A stretch of 64,000 nucleotides of DNA from Chryseobacterium sp. W4I1 (GTDB lineage Bacteria; Bacteroidota; Bacteroidia; Flavobacteriales; Weeksellaceae). Position 1 is the stretch's first letter. Each line of letters begins with the position of its first letter. Location of the stretch: assembly GCF_030816115.1 (NCBI RefSeq), contig NZ_JAUSXQ010000001.1, positions 1,302,001 through 1,366,000 of the forward strand. The letters are read 5' to 3'. Both the position numbers and the translations under genes were made by a program. Positions 1-8,469 of this stretch are shown one piece after another. Below the pieces are notes generated by a model. It was not told the origin of the DNA and made no database searches. It saw nothing but the letters and a program-made list of their open reading frames with translations.

Positions 1-476
1 TTCATGGAAAAACTGACCTTGTCCAACCAAAGTGGAATCTATTTAAGTCAGACAAAAACGTAAAAAATAATATTTATTGCAGTAAAGAACTTATTGAAGC
101 TTTAGATATTCATGACGAAAAATTTGTTTATCCTTTGATAAAACATCGCTCATTTCTTATTCATAATGAGTATGCGATCGGAGGTCATCAAATCTTTCTC
201 AATGATTTAAAAACAAGGTTTCTAGTCACCGAAACGCTGAAAAATCATTTTCCAGAATTAACTGTAGAGTTTGAGGAAAAAGAAATGAGTATAAGTTTTG
301 CAGCCAAATGGTTAATTGACAAGACTTTTGAAACTATAACCGAAGTTTTATTTGAGATTCGTGATGATATTGTCAGAAACCGTAAAGAGGTATTACCATT
401 GTTTTTTTCTATAAGTTCAGACAATACAATGGAATCAACATCAGTTTATTATTGGGGAGACAGAAAACAAATTTAA
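1..476 (+). CDS. 3' end of an unidentified protein (partial)
   Basis: The reading frame is open from base 3 to the TAA at 474-476, so this is the C-terminal 157 or so residues of a gene starting before the window. The first in-window initiator would be a TTG at 135, but coding-like sequence continues upstream of it, so that is not the true start. The visible part is mixed alpha/beta with no signal peptide, membrane segment or motif that I recognise. No function can be given. It lies in an AT-rich strip of accessory genes on the same strand. Confidence 0.6.
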   Translation, partial: HGKTDLVQPKWNLFKSDKNVKNNIYCSKELIEALDIHDEKFVYPLIKHRSFLIHNEYAIGGHQIFLNDLKTRFLVTETLKNHFPELTVEFEEKEMSISFAAKWLIDKTFETITEVLFEIRDDIVRNRKEVLPLFFSISSDNTMESTSVYYWGDRKQI

Positions 477-597
477 GAGCCAGTTACAATAGTGAACAAT
501 AGATAAAGTAAGTCTCACTAAACGATACAAATGAAGAAATAAAGAAGATGGCAGTTAAAAAATAATATTTACGCAAATAGGCTGCGTAGTAGGGGTG

Positions 598-605
598 TAT
601 TTTTG
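598..605 (+). promoter_or_regulatory. Candidate Bacteroidota -7 promoter box
   Basis: The octamer TATTTTTG fits the TAnnTTTG -7 element of Bacteroidota sigma-ABfr promoters. It lies 28 bases before the ATG at 633. No clear TTTG -33 box is visible at the right distance, so the call is tentative. Confidence 0.35.
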
Positions 606-632
606 TATTAAATAAATTATAATTCCCGCAAA

Positions 633-1970
633 ATGACAGACAAAGATAAAATTGAAGATAATTCTTCGTTTGAAGAATTTAGAAATAATTTAAAGGGGGG
701 AAAGTCAGTAAAAAAAATTGTATCACTCTTAGCACCTTTTAGTTCACGAGCTAAAGAAATTTTGGATGCTTTTGAAAATTTTGATGAGATTGAAAAACAA
801 TTCGACGAGATTTCCAAAAGTCCTGACCAATTTAATAATTATTTCAGCGGACTTGGATGGATTGCTCACGAGTCAGGTAATCACGATCTGATTATGGAAT
901 GCATTAATTTGGCAGAATCTGACAATATAAAAGCTGCTGAGGAGAAACTAGCGGATCACTATACTTCCGAGGAAATACAATGGCTGGTAACTTCAACATA
1001 CGGTGTTCCTGAGTTTAGAAAGCGAAATAATTTAATTAATGCAGCCTTTGAAGATACAAAAGCCCAAAGATTTCACTCTGCCATCCCATTACTGTTAATG
1101 ATTATTGATGGTACTGTCAATGACATCAGTAAGAGCAAAGGCTTTTTTGCGGAAAATACTGATCTTACTGCGTGGGATTCTATTGCTGCGCATAGTACAG
1201 GTCTCTCCAAGCTTAGAGACATTTTAAATGTGACACGAAAGTCGACAACTACTGAAGAGATATTTTTCCCCTACAGAAATGGAATATTGCATGGGAGAGA
1301 TATTTCTTATGCTAATAAATATGTTGCTGGCAAAGCATGGTTAACATTATTTGCTATTAATGATTGGGCAAAAGCTTTGCAAAAAAATAAAGAAAACTCA
1401 CCCAAGGAGACTAAGAAGCCTACACTGAAAGAGGCACTATCAAACTTGAAAGAAACTACTGATAAATACAAACTGCAGAAAGAAAAAAGAGCGGAAACTG
1501 ATAAATTCATGAATCATTGGAAATCCAGGAAACCTATCGCAAATATAGATTTTCCGGCTCAGGGAACAGAGGAAGAATATACAGAATTTACGCCAGAGCG
1601 AGATGCTGTTTACTTTTTAACAAATTGGCAGAAAGGCAATTACGGTCAAATGGCTAAACAGATTTGTTTATTTTCCGATGAATTTAATATGGGTAAAGAA
1701 GCTGGAAGAGTTCGAAAAGTTTTTGACCAAAAGAATCTGAAAACCTTTGAAATACTATCAGTTGAACATCAAGCGCCTGCAATTGCAGAAGTAAAGGTAA
1801 AAGTAATTGTATTATTTAACGAAATAGAATATGCAAAAGAAATAATGTTGCGAATGCTTTATCAGAATGAGCAACGAGAAAATATGGTGTATGGCCAAAG
1901 CGGAGGTGTTTGGAGGTATATGGATTCTTTCTTTTTTCATAAAATCGAAATGCTGGATTGGGATTATTAA
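633..1970 (+). CDS. HEPN-like protein of unknown function, 445 aa
   Basis: This is a soluble protein with no signal peptide. A predicted helical region contains the motif FFPYRNGILHGRD, in which Arg215 and His220 form the RX4H signature of HEPN domains. Those domains are often RNases in toxin-antitoxin and abortive-infection systems. A charged Lys/Glu-rich linker follows (about residues 245-300), then a C-terminal domain of about 145 residues that I do not recognise. It stands 0.3 kb before a second RX4H protein, the DUF4209 gene at 2245. The HEPN assignment rests on the motif alone, and a defence role is inference. Confidence 0.6.
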   Translation: MTDKDKIEDNSSFEEFRNNLKGGKSVKKIVSLLAPFSSRAKEILDAFENFDEIEKQFDEISKSPDQFNNYFSGLGWIAHESGNHDLIMECINLAESDNIKAAEEKLADHYTSEEIQWLVTSTYGVPEFRKRNNLINAAFEDTKAQRFHSAIPLLLMIIDGTVNDISKSKGFFAENTDLTAWDSIAAHSTGLSKLRDILNVTRKSTTTEEIFFPYRNGILHGRDISYANKYVAGKAWLTLFAINDWAKALQKNKENSPKETKKPTLKEALSNLKETTDKYKLQKEKRAETDKFMNHWKSRKPIANIDFPAQGTEEEYTEFTPERDAVYFLTNWQKGNYGQMAKQICLFSDEFNMGKEAGRVRKVFDQKNLKTFEILSVEHQAPAIAEVKVKVIVLFNEIEYAKEIMLRMLYQNEQRENMVYGQSGGVWRYMDSFFFHKIEMLDWDY

Positions 1971-1972
1971 AA

Positions 1973-2191
1973 ATTGATAATTATATTAAAGAATTTACTG
2001 AAAGCAAACCAGAAGAAATCAATTGTGTCTTTCAATTCACTGAATGGAATCGATGAAAAAAAGTTCTTAGTAGTAGATTTAATGAATTGACAGGAATAGG
2101 TTCTACATCAGTTGATAAAAATTGCTTTCTAGTTGAAGAAGATGGCCTCATAAAAATTACACAGATTCCAGTTCATTACCTTAAAATTTGA
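1973..2191 (+). pseudogene. Broken small gene between the two RX4H proteins
   Basis: Frame 2 reads as coding-like sequence (LKIDNYIKEFTESKPEEIN...) up to a TGA at 2054-2056. It then continues in the same frame as a further 44 plausible residues to the TGA at 2189-2191, ending in DGLIKITQIPVHYLKI. No good start codon is visible. The composition looks like a small immunity-type or hypothetical protein that has lost its start and gained a stop. The family is not recognised. Confidence 0.3.
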
Positions 2192-2244
2192 TCAACTTCA
2201 GAATTTTAAATGAATTAATTAATAACCAAAAAAAATACATTGCG

Positions 2245-4011
2245 ATGCAATTTACAGATCTTGAATCTTATTATACTTATTTGGAAGAAGATGAAAATTT
2301 TTCCATTCTTGATTTTAATACAACTAAATATCTAAAAATTCTCGGTGACAGCTCTTCTGAAGTAGAGCTTAAAAAATTATGTTCTTACGAGCAGTTTTTT
2401 TGCGACTTTTCAATTAAAAAAGGAGAACATATACCCCAATATCAGATGGGAGATTATAAATATCCAACATTGGAAATGTTTGATGATAATTTTGAATATA
2501 TTAAGAAAAGAGCTAAGGAAACTGTTAATCCGAAATATAAATCTAGATATAATCATATACTTTGGATTAGTCCGCAAAAACATTATACTTATGCAAAGCA
2601 GGCGATTGAAAGTTACATGAATTTTCTTGAAAATTCCAATTTTGCGGCTAATGATAATCTACTAAATAATTCTTTTAGAACATATTTCGAAAATCTTTTT
2701 CTTTTAAGCCAGAGCATAAACTATAAAAGTGCCGAAACTATTGATTACTTTATCACACTTTTATCAGGGAGTAAAATAAGCGAGTTCTGCAAATATGCCA
2801 TCATGAAATTTATAGGTGAAAATATAAAAAAAAGTGATGCTGTGCTTTTTGAGAAGTTTTTAGATTATGCCAAAATTCAGGTGGAGATTGCAGAGGATAG
2901 ATTATTAGAAAGTTTTCTCAAATTATTGATAATTCTAAGTCAAAAATTAAAAAAATCTCCAGCGATTTTTCACGAGAAACTTGGCGATTGGCATATTTCA
3001 CAGCTTAAAAAAGAAGATAAACAAGGTTTTTTAGCTCATCATTTTTATTTAAATGCATTAGAAGAGTATAGGAAAGCAAATATTAAAGTGAAAGTTGAGC
3101 AGACAAGTGTATTGCTGGAACAAGCCAAGAAGAAGATTAATTTAAAGAGAATTCCTTTTGAAATTAAAGACGATAAAATACTGGAAAAACTTAATCAATA
3201 TTGGAAAATAACTTCTGATAATATTAAAAGGATTGTAACTGAAAAATCAAGTAAAGATATTTATGAATATCTTACAGTAGAGAATTTTTTACCTAAACCA
3301 AATTCAGAAGAAGAGGAACCTAAATCAGCATTGCTTGATTTGGTAACAACGATGACATTTGACATCAATAGGAATGTAAATAAAAATAAATCCGGAATGA
3401 TTAACCCTTATCAGCTCCATATTAACAATTTTACTTTGCGACAAATTAGCTGTGTATTTTTGGAAGGCATAAAGGAGGAAAAGATTACATTCAAATCTTT
3501 GATTGGCTACCTGGAAAATTATACCTGGTACGGAGCAGATTTTACTTATGTAGATAACAATAATGAAAAACAGGGATTTGACTGGATCGAATTACTAATT
3601 CCTTCTTTACAAGTTTTCTTTAATCAGATCGAAGCTGATCTTAAAACATCAACTAATCATAATCAGGGATATATACTTGCGATAGATAGTTTAGTATTAA
3701 AATTTGAAGGCCTGCTGCGCGAATTTTCTAGAGCAATCGAGGCGCAAACAATCGAATTTAAAGCAGACGGGACAGAAGAGCGAATTTCATTTGATAAACT
3801 TTTAGACAACGAAAAAATTACGGACTTAATACCAGCTAATGATATTGCTTTTTTTAAATATCTTTTTACTTCAGAAGGAATGAATCTAAGAAATAATATT
3901 GCACATTGTTTTTATAAAACAGAGAATTATAGCTCTGCCACAATGCTATTGCTAATAGTTGCTTTACTAAGACTCGGTAATTATCGCTTTGAGAAGAAGC
4001 TTGATAAATAA
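2245..4011 (+). CDS. DUF4209 (HEPN-like) protein
   Basis: The protein has 588 residues from the ATG at 2245. A TTG at 2188 would add 19 residues but overlaps the end of the upstream relic. Near the C-terminus is the sequence MNLRNNIAHCFYK. It matches the RNxxxH signature that defines DUF4209, which is also a HEPN RX4H motif (Arg549 and His554 in this numbering). The rest is helical and lacks membrane segments. DUF4209 proteins have no established biochemical role, and some are found in defence islands. A pair of RX4H proteins in tandem suggests an RNase-type defence or stress function, but that is inference. Confidence 0.65.
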   Translation: MQFTDLESYYTYLEEDENFSILDFNTTKYLKILGDSSSEVELKKLCSYEQFFCDFSIKKGEHIPQYQMGDYKYPTLEMFDDNFEYIKKRAKETVNPKYKSRYNHILWISPQKHYTYAKQAIESYMNFLENSNFAANDNLLNNSFRTYFENLFLLSQSINYKSAETIDYFITLLSGSKISEFCKYAIMKFIGENIKKSDAVLFEKFLDYAKIQVEIAEDRLLESFLKLLIILSQKLKKSPAIFHEKLGDWHISQLKKEDKQGFLAHHFYLNALEEYRKANIKVKVEQTSVLLEQAKKKINLKRIPFEIKDDKILEKLNQYWKITSDNIKRIVTEKSSKDIYEYLTVENFLPKPNSEEEEPKSALLDLVTTMTFDINRNVNKNKSGMINPYQLHINNFTLRQISCVFLEGIKEEKITFKSLIGYLENYTWYGADFTYVDNNNEKQGFDWIELLIPSLQVFFNQIEADLKTSTNHNQGYILAIDSLVLKFEGLLREFSRAIEAQTIEFKADGTEERISFDKLLDNEKITDLIPANDIAFFKYLFTSEGMNLRNNIAHCFYKTENYSSATMLLLIVALLRLGNYRFEKKLDK

Positions 4012-4070
4012 GATTTATTTGGGATAGCTGGAAAATGTGATATCGACAAGTATATAATTAATAGAATTTA

Positions 4071-4166
4071 ATGAATAAAGAAATTTTTCAAATGCTACTC
4101 ACTGAGAGCGAATCATCAATTTTATACTTTAAGAAAAAAAATATAAAACTTGGGACGAAAAATTAA
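4071..4166 (+). CDS. Possible 31-aa ORF
   Basis: An ATG at 4071 opens a 31-codon frame (MNKEIFQMLLTESESS...) that ends at a TAA, about 40 bases before the lipoprotein gene. The residue mix is plausible, but there is no clear ribosome binding site and nothing to compare it with. It may be the remnant of a longer gene. Confidence 0.2.
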   Translation: MNKEIFQMLLTESESSILYFKKKNIKLGTKN

Positions 4167-4204
4167 ATGATTTAACATAATTAATCTCAAAAAACGATAG
4201 AAAA

Positions 4205-5114
4205 ATGAATGTTTTTATTTCTAAAAACCCTATTCAAATAATTGGTGTTTTTCTAGTTGGCTTCTTTTTTATTCTGACTTCCTGTCGAAATAATAAGATG
4301 GATTACATCGCATATTACAATACTGTAAATTCTATTGATAGTATCTATAGAATAAAGAATGATACTCTTATCGCCATAAAAAAATTTAAAAAACTGTTCC
4401 GAAAATATCCACCTAGAAATGATGAACGAATGGAAGAATATGAAAACTATATTAAGTTTTCTGATAAATACAATAGAAATTTTGGAAGCAAAAAAAGTCT
4501 CTATAAACTTATTCCCTTTAGTTGCTCCTTATTGGAAGTTTAAGCGAGAAGATTCAGATTTTTTCAAACTGTATAAAAAATATGGAATTGATAGTACTAT
4601 TGTAGAGCAAAAAGTAGTAGAATGGAAAAACTCATTAAATAAACAACTTATTGATTCTTTTAGAATTGCTTTTATCAGGGATCAAGCAAAAGATCCTATA
4701 ACAGGAGAACAATCACTTGATAATTTTAGAAAGAACTCTGAATTATTGAAATGGACTCTTAAAAATTTTGGTTATCCATCAATGCAGAAAATTGGACTTG
4801 AAACTGAAGATGGTGTTTTTATGCCGATGGATACGTATTTAAACCATATGGCACAAATAGAAGATTATGAGTATTTCAAAACTAAACTCATAGACTATGT
4901 AAATTCTGGTGACATACCACCAAGGGATTATGCAGAAATGGTAGAAAGATACCTTCAGATTAACCAATTAAACACTGTATATGGTTTGAAAAGAACGGAT
5001 GATGAATTTATAAAAGATTCTGTAATTATAAATCGTAATAGAAGACAAATAGGTCTTCAAAGCATAAAACATCGAAGAAAAATTACAAAAGAATTTTTAA
5101 AGAAAATAAGATGA
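4205..5114 (+). pseudogene. DUF6624-like lipoprotein, frameshifted
   Basis: The ATG at 4205 starts a signal sequence ending in a lipobox (FILTSC), so the product would be a lipoprotein. This frame closes at 4543, while the overlapping frame that ends at 5114 continues the protein. Joining them near 4517 in the run 'ccctttagtt', by removing one T, gives the continuous text KLIPLVAPYWKF. The downstream part resembles DUF6624: a LLKWTLKNFGYPS segment, a TYLNHM segment where the family usually has QH, then GDIPPRDYAEMVERY and VYG. The shift may be a real mutation or a homopolymer error in the sequence. The DUF6624 assignment is from memory of the pattern. Confidence 0.55.
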
Positions 5115-5194
5115 CATCTTTGGCTGAGTATGAAAGAGAACTAATGCAGGTTTGCAGTCTTCAAGAGCAAGAGAAAGAACAGGGGAAAACCTAA
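5111..5194 (+). CDS. Possible 27-aa ORF overlapping the lipoprotein stop
   Basis: The ATG at 5111 overlaps the TGA of the preceding gene (ATGA). The frame encodes 27 polar residues (MTSLAEYERELMQVCSLQEQ...) and ends at 5194. The overlap suggests translational coupling, but it may only be the start of a truncated gene. Confidence 0.25.
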   Translation: MTSLAEYERELMQVCSLQEQEKEQGKT

Positions 5195-5235
5195 GGGATA
5201 TACACAGATAAAACAACTTCTAAACTGTTATTTAT

Positions 5236-5496
5236 GTGACTTGTCTAAAAGATCCAACAAAAGCTCTAGAAGAAATATATAAATCCCTCGGATTGATAAG
5301 AGTTGATATGCCAAAACTCTTGATACTCAAATCGCAATCAGAACTCATCACCGAAATAAACAACGGTCAAAACCTATCACCCGAATCATCCCAGAATTTC
5401 GTTGTTTCCATGCCCCAGAATTTTAATCAATGGGTAAGCGACAATAAAGAAACGCTTGATAAACGAAAAAGCAAACCGTATTTCTTAAAAGTTTAA
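5236..5496 (+). CDS. Fragment or small ORF, 86 aa
   Basis: This frame has only a GTG start, just after an in-frame TAA at 5221. The C-terminal half (FVVSMPQNFNQWVSDN, then KPYFLKV) recalls the C-termini of phage minor head or polymorphic-toxin type proteins, but I cannot confirm the similarity. The missing ATG and odd start suggest the tail of a larger gene whose front is gone. Confidence 0.3.
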   Translation: MTCLKDPTKALEEIYKSLGLIRVDMPKLLILKSQSELITEINNGQNLSPESSQNFVVSMPQNFNQWVSDNKETLDKRKSKPYFLKV

Positions 5497-5629
5497 AAAT
5501 GTAGACAAATTATCTTCACTAACGTCCTGTTCATGGCATCTAGCTAAATTTTGTGGATAATTATTTGTTAAAAAACATATTAATAAGTTGCTTTTGTTAC
5601 AGAATGTATTAATTTTGAACAAAAGAAAA

Positions 5630-5647
5630 CCACCTCAATTGAGGTGG
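5630..5647 (-). terminator. Perfect palindromic stem CCACCTCAATTGAGGTGG
   Basis: The 18-base palindrome is flanked by A-rich sequence on its left, which gives a T-rich tail when read on the minus strand. It would then act as an intrinsic terminator for the small minus-strand ORF that ends about 40 bases upstream of it. Confidence 0.55.
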
Positions 5648-5683
5648 AAACCTTAAAAACCTTAAAAGAATAGTTTTATTAAC

Positions 5684-5752
5684 TCAGTTGCGAGCTTTGT
5701 TAATTCCACTATTGGTTTTAAAAGTTTAACTAAAACTTTAAGCTTTTGCATA
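5684..5752 (-). CDS. Possible 22-aa amphipathic peptide
   Basis: The ATG at 5752-5750 encodes MQKLKVLVKLLKPIVELNKA plus two residues, then a stop. This is a Lys/Leu-rich amphipathic helix. If one T were removed from the TTT run at 5698-5702, the frame would instead extend to 29 residues ending ...TKLATELIKLFF, just before the palindromic terminator. The gene may therefore be a recently broken small membrane-active or regulatory peptide. A gene this short is weakly supported. Confidence 0.3.
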
Positions 5753-6163
5753 GCGTTTAAAATTTATGGTTAAACGGATCAATATTAATCCAAGGATACA
5801 AAATCAAATAAAGATCTATGTATTCTTGGATTTCTATTTGTAAAGATAGAAAAAGGAAAATTTAAAAGCAGTCTATTTAAAATTCAAATACTTTATTTTA
5901 ACAGTAAAAGTTTTCCACATTAACATAGAAATACCTCTGACATTACTATAAAGCCTAAAAAGTAAAATATTCGCATAAAATCATAGTGATTCATTAAACG
6001 ATTGTGTGTAAACTGATTGTATTCAGGTAGTTAAATGTTAAACAGAAAAAATATTGACTATGGCGGAGGACGCGAATAACATCCATTAAATGAAGTTAAA
6101 CATGAATAGCACTTTACTGTTAGTAACTAATCTTTTGTATATTCGAATACTAAAAAAGTAATT

Positions 6164-6376
6164 ATGAATTTCGAAGAAGCTCTAATTAAAAAACAAGATA
6201 TCGTAAATGGCTCAACAAATGGGCCTAGGGAAATATATATAATTTCCGATATACCAGAAGAAGGTGATATGTTTTTACAATTAATACTAAGGCATAAAGT
6301 AAAATACACTGATGATTTATGTAAAGAATATTCTAGTAATGGGAAATATCAAGTTTGGGTTAATCCATTTTCATGA
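6164..6376 (+). CDS. Hypothetical protein, 70 aa
   Basis: This is a short soluble acidic protein (MNFEEALIKKQDIVNGS...) that starts with an ATG. Its TGA overlaps the ATG of the next gene (ATGA at 6373-6376), so the two are likely co-translated. The pairing of a very small gene with a 136-aa partner would fit an accessory two-gene unit. I recognise no family. Confidence 0.55.
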   Translation: MNFEEALIKKQDIVNGSTNGPREIYIISDIPEEGDMFLQLILRHKVKYTDDLCKEYSSNGKYQVWVNPFS

Positions 6377-6783
6377 CACAATCAGAACACAACGAATACG
6401 ACCGCCTCACCCACGAAATGGAGCTACATTTTATAGCTCTCACTCCATTATTTATGGAATACTGTGAGAATGTTATTTTCGGGGAAGAAATCGAGGATCT
6501 CCGGCACTACTGCTTTCACTTCTACAATGACAACTACCTTTCCCACCTATACCAGAAGCTATCATACCGGATTGAGCGACTTTACAAGGAAGTAGACTCT
6601 TTACAATATCCAAATCTTTCAGATGGCTTTGCTAATCTTCTTATTTACCTAAAAGAACCCATTGCCCGGGAAAATGACCTGGAATATAAAGCTGAGAATT
6701 TTGTCTACTGGCGAAATCAGATATTGCAGGATCCTGCTTTAGCTCATAATGGAAGTTTTAGGAAGTATTTGGTAGCGTTGTAG
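6373..6783 (+). CDS. Hypothetical protein, 136 aa
   Basis: The start overlaps the stop of the 70-aa gene by four bases. The protein is helical, rich in aromatic and acidic residues (HEMELHFIALTPLFMEYCEN), and has no signal peptide or membrane helix. Its sequence is less AT-biased than the upstream gene. Function and family are not recognised. Confidence 0.6.
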   Translation: MTQSEHNEYDRLTHEMELHFIALTPLFMEYCENVIFGEEIEDLRHYCFHFYNDNYLSHLYQKLSYRIERLYKEVDSLQYPNLSDGFANLLIYLKEPIARENDLEYKAENFVYWRNQILQDPALAHNGSFRKYLVAL

Positions 6784-6785
6784 TT

Positions 6786-6818
6786 TTTGCTTTTTGAGAG
6801 GGTATTTTGTTATATTTG
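6786..6818 (+). promoter_or_regulatory. Bacteroidota-type promoter
   Basis: A TTTG at 6786-6789 and TATATTTG at 6811-6818, 21 bases apart, fit the -33/-7 consensus of Bacteroidota. The ATG of the 56-aa gene follows at 6841, about 22 bases after the -7 box. Confidence 0.55.
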
Positions 6819-6840
6819 TATAAACTAAAAATTAATAATT

Positions 6841-7011
6841 ATGTTTATAGAAGGCAGAACAGTAAATGGATCAGTTTATTTCAATATCAACAACATATGC
6901 TCAGTAGAAAGGGTCAGATTAGGCACCCTGATCAGGACGTCAGACGGCAAAGAAGTGACTGTTTCTGATAGTATGGATGTTATAATGAGTAGAATCAATT
7001 CCATTAAATAA
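6841..7011 (+). CDS. Small protein, 56 aa
   Basis: An ATG-initiated frame (MFIEGRTVNGSVYFNINNIC...) ends at TAA 7009-7011. It has a good promoter immediately upstream and an intrinsic terminator immediately downstream, so it is a self-contained transcription unit and probably a real gene. The sequence alternates like a small beta-barrel or beta-sheet protein (SVYFNINNICSVERV, then TLIRTSDGKEVTVSD). The family is not recognised. Confidence 0.6.
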   Translation: MFIEGRTVNGSVYFNINNICSVERVRLGTLIRTSDGKEVTVSDSMDVIMSRINSIK

Positions 7012-7014
7012 CAC

Positions 7015-7030
7015 GCCCCTTAATTGGGGC
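7015..7030 (+). terminator. Intrinsic terminator after the 56-aa gene
   Basis: The perfect inverted repeat GCCCCTTAATTGGGGC is followed by 'tttaatttttt', the expected stem plus T-tract. Confidence 0.65.
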
Positions 7031-7063
7031 TTTAATTTTTTATATTTGCTAAAACTTTTAATA

Positions 7064-7849
7064 ATGATAACTTCAACAGAATTACTTTATATATTCGGAG
7101 GAGCAACAGTAGTTGCGCCTGCAATTGTTACCTTTTTGGCTCAAAGATTTTCAGACGCTCAAAATAATAGATGGAGACGTAAGACAGACGAAAAGTTGGA
7201 GTTTATTAAAAATGATTTATCAAATAAAAGCAATGTATTGTCTAACCTCATGGATGTACAAAAATCTAATTATAGTATTGGGCAACAAAGAAGAATTGAG
7301 GCCATTGAAAAATGCTGGATTTTATTAAGTGATTTCACTGTAGAATTCCCAGAATATTACTATTTCATTATAAATAAAATAAGTAGTGATTATAATTTGA
7401 ATTTTAAATCTTATTTAAATACGATAGATGATCTAATGGAACTAGATCAAGATATAGATGTAGAAGATGGTGCATTTATTAAGAGTTATGAAAATCTAGA
7501 GAAAAACCTTAGATACGAACGCCCTTTCATTGGTTTTGAATTGTGGGATAGTATAAGTGCATATAAAAACTTTATAGTTTTTACATTATTATTCACGTCA
7601 AAAAATTTAGAAAATGACAAATATGAACATTGGCAAAAGAATAAAAAGTCTGTGAATATATTGCATAGCTCTTTGCAGCCATCAGCAGTAGAGTATGTTT
7701 TGCGAAACAGAACTAACTCATTTGAGATAGCAATATCTATTCTTCAGTCAAATATTATAGAGAATATAAACGATATACTTTCGGGAAAGATAGCTAGTCA
7801 CAATACTTTAGAATATGTAAAATTAATGAGACTAGAAGAGATTGATTAG
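7064..7849 (+). CDS. Membrane-anchored hypothetical protein, 261 aa
   Basis: The ATG at 7064 (MITSTELLYIFGG...) is preferred over a TTG six codons upstream. Residues 5-30 form one hydrophobic segment (YIFGGATVVAPAIVTFLAQRF), followed by a basic stretch (RWRRKTDEK) that would face the cytoplasm. The remaining 230 or so residues are helical. This single N-terminal helix with a long cytoplasmic helical domain is common in accessory and defence genes, but no family is recognised. A TATATTTG box at 7041-7048 may be its promoter. Confidence 0.6.
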   Translation: MITSTELLYIFGGATVVAPAIVTFLAQRFSDAQNNRWRRKTDEKLEFIKNDLSNKSNVLSNLMDVQKSNYSIGQQRRIEAIEKCWILLSDFTVEFPEYYYFIINKISSDYNLNFKSYLNTIDDLMELDQDIDVEDGAFIKSYENLEKNLRYERPFIGFELWDSISAYKNFIVFTLLFTSKNLENDKYEHWQKNKKSVNILHSSLQPSAVEYVLRNRTNSFEIAISILQSNIIENINDILSGKIASHNTLEYVKLMRLEEID

Positions 7850-7867
7850 AGTATACGAAGCTATAGA

Positions 7868-8107
7868 TTATTCTATTTCATTAATAACTTGATATCCTTG
7901 AGTTGTCAGATTGTCAATTGCATCATTTATAGACAGTACTCCGTCCAGGTATTGATCAAGTCTTACATGCAATATAGCTACATTATTAATATTTAACGAT
8001 AAAACTCCCCAACGATACCGAATGTACATTGGTTTGTTGTCAATGGTTCCCTCCCAAATCATTGGGCATCCGCTTGTTTCCTTTTGAAGTACAATAATAC
8101 TACTCAT
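7868..8107 (-). CDS. Hypothetical protein, 79 aa
   Basis: The ATG at 8107 (MSSIIVLQKETSGC...) is preferred over a TTG three codons upstream. It overlaps the end of an upstream 47-codon frame (stop at 8100-8102), as in an operon. The protein is small, acidic and probably alpha/beta, with a GCPMIWEGTIDNKPMYIRYRW stretch in its middle. Its size and position behind a fragment would fit an immunity- or antitoxin-type partner, but that is only a guess. Confidence 0.5.
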   Translation of the reverse strand: MSSIIVLQKETSGCPMIWEGTIDNKPMYIRYRWGVLSLNINNVAILHVRLDQYLDGVLSINDAIDNLTTQGYQVINEIE

Positions 8108-8243
8108 AATCTTCAATTTGATTTAATAATTGTTCCGCAGCCTCTTTTGTTTCCGGCTGAGGAATCTGCTTAAATACAATCCCGGTCTTTGGTGATGCTC
8201 CGGTAATAGTTTTGTCTTTGTGAGCCGTTAAGAAGTTCCACAT
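8100..8243 (-). pseudogene. C-terminal fragment of a larger gene, 47 codons
   Basis: The minus-strand frame reads ELPEELSESMWNFLTAHKD followed by another 38 or so residues ending in LLNQIEDYE, then TAG. Strong coding character runs up to an in-frame TAA just upstream of ELPEEL, and the only internal ATG is at 8243. It looks like the tail of a longer protein whose front has been lost. It overlaps the start of the 79-aa gene. Confidence 0.4.
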
Positions 8244-8469
8244 GCTCTCTGATAGTTCTTCTGGTAGTTAGTGCAAGTTGTGGCTATTACAAATAATTTT
8301 TGAAAGCAATTCACAGCTCTAATCGATCTTTAGTTGTAGTTCTTTTGATAGTGACTAATTATGAAGACAATAATTTGAAAACACTTTATAACATATACAG
8401 TTAATATTTTTAAAATAGTTTGAAAATATAAAGTAAAAAATGTAAATTTATTTCAATAAATAAGGAATT

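Larger units (their letters stand above)
5497..6163. other. Gene-poor AT-rich spacer
   Basis: These 667 bases have no ORF of usual size. They contain a perfect 18-bp palindrome (5630-5647), a 22-codon minus-strand ORF (5684-5752) and AT-rich sequence. Nothing else was recognised. Confidence 0.5.
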
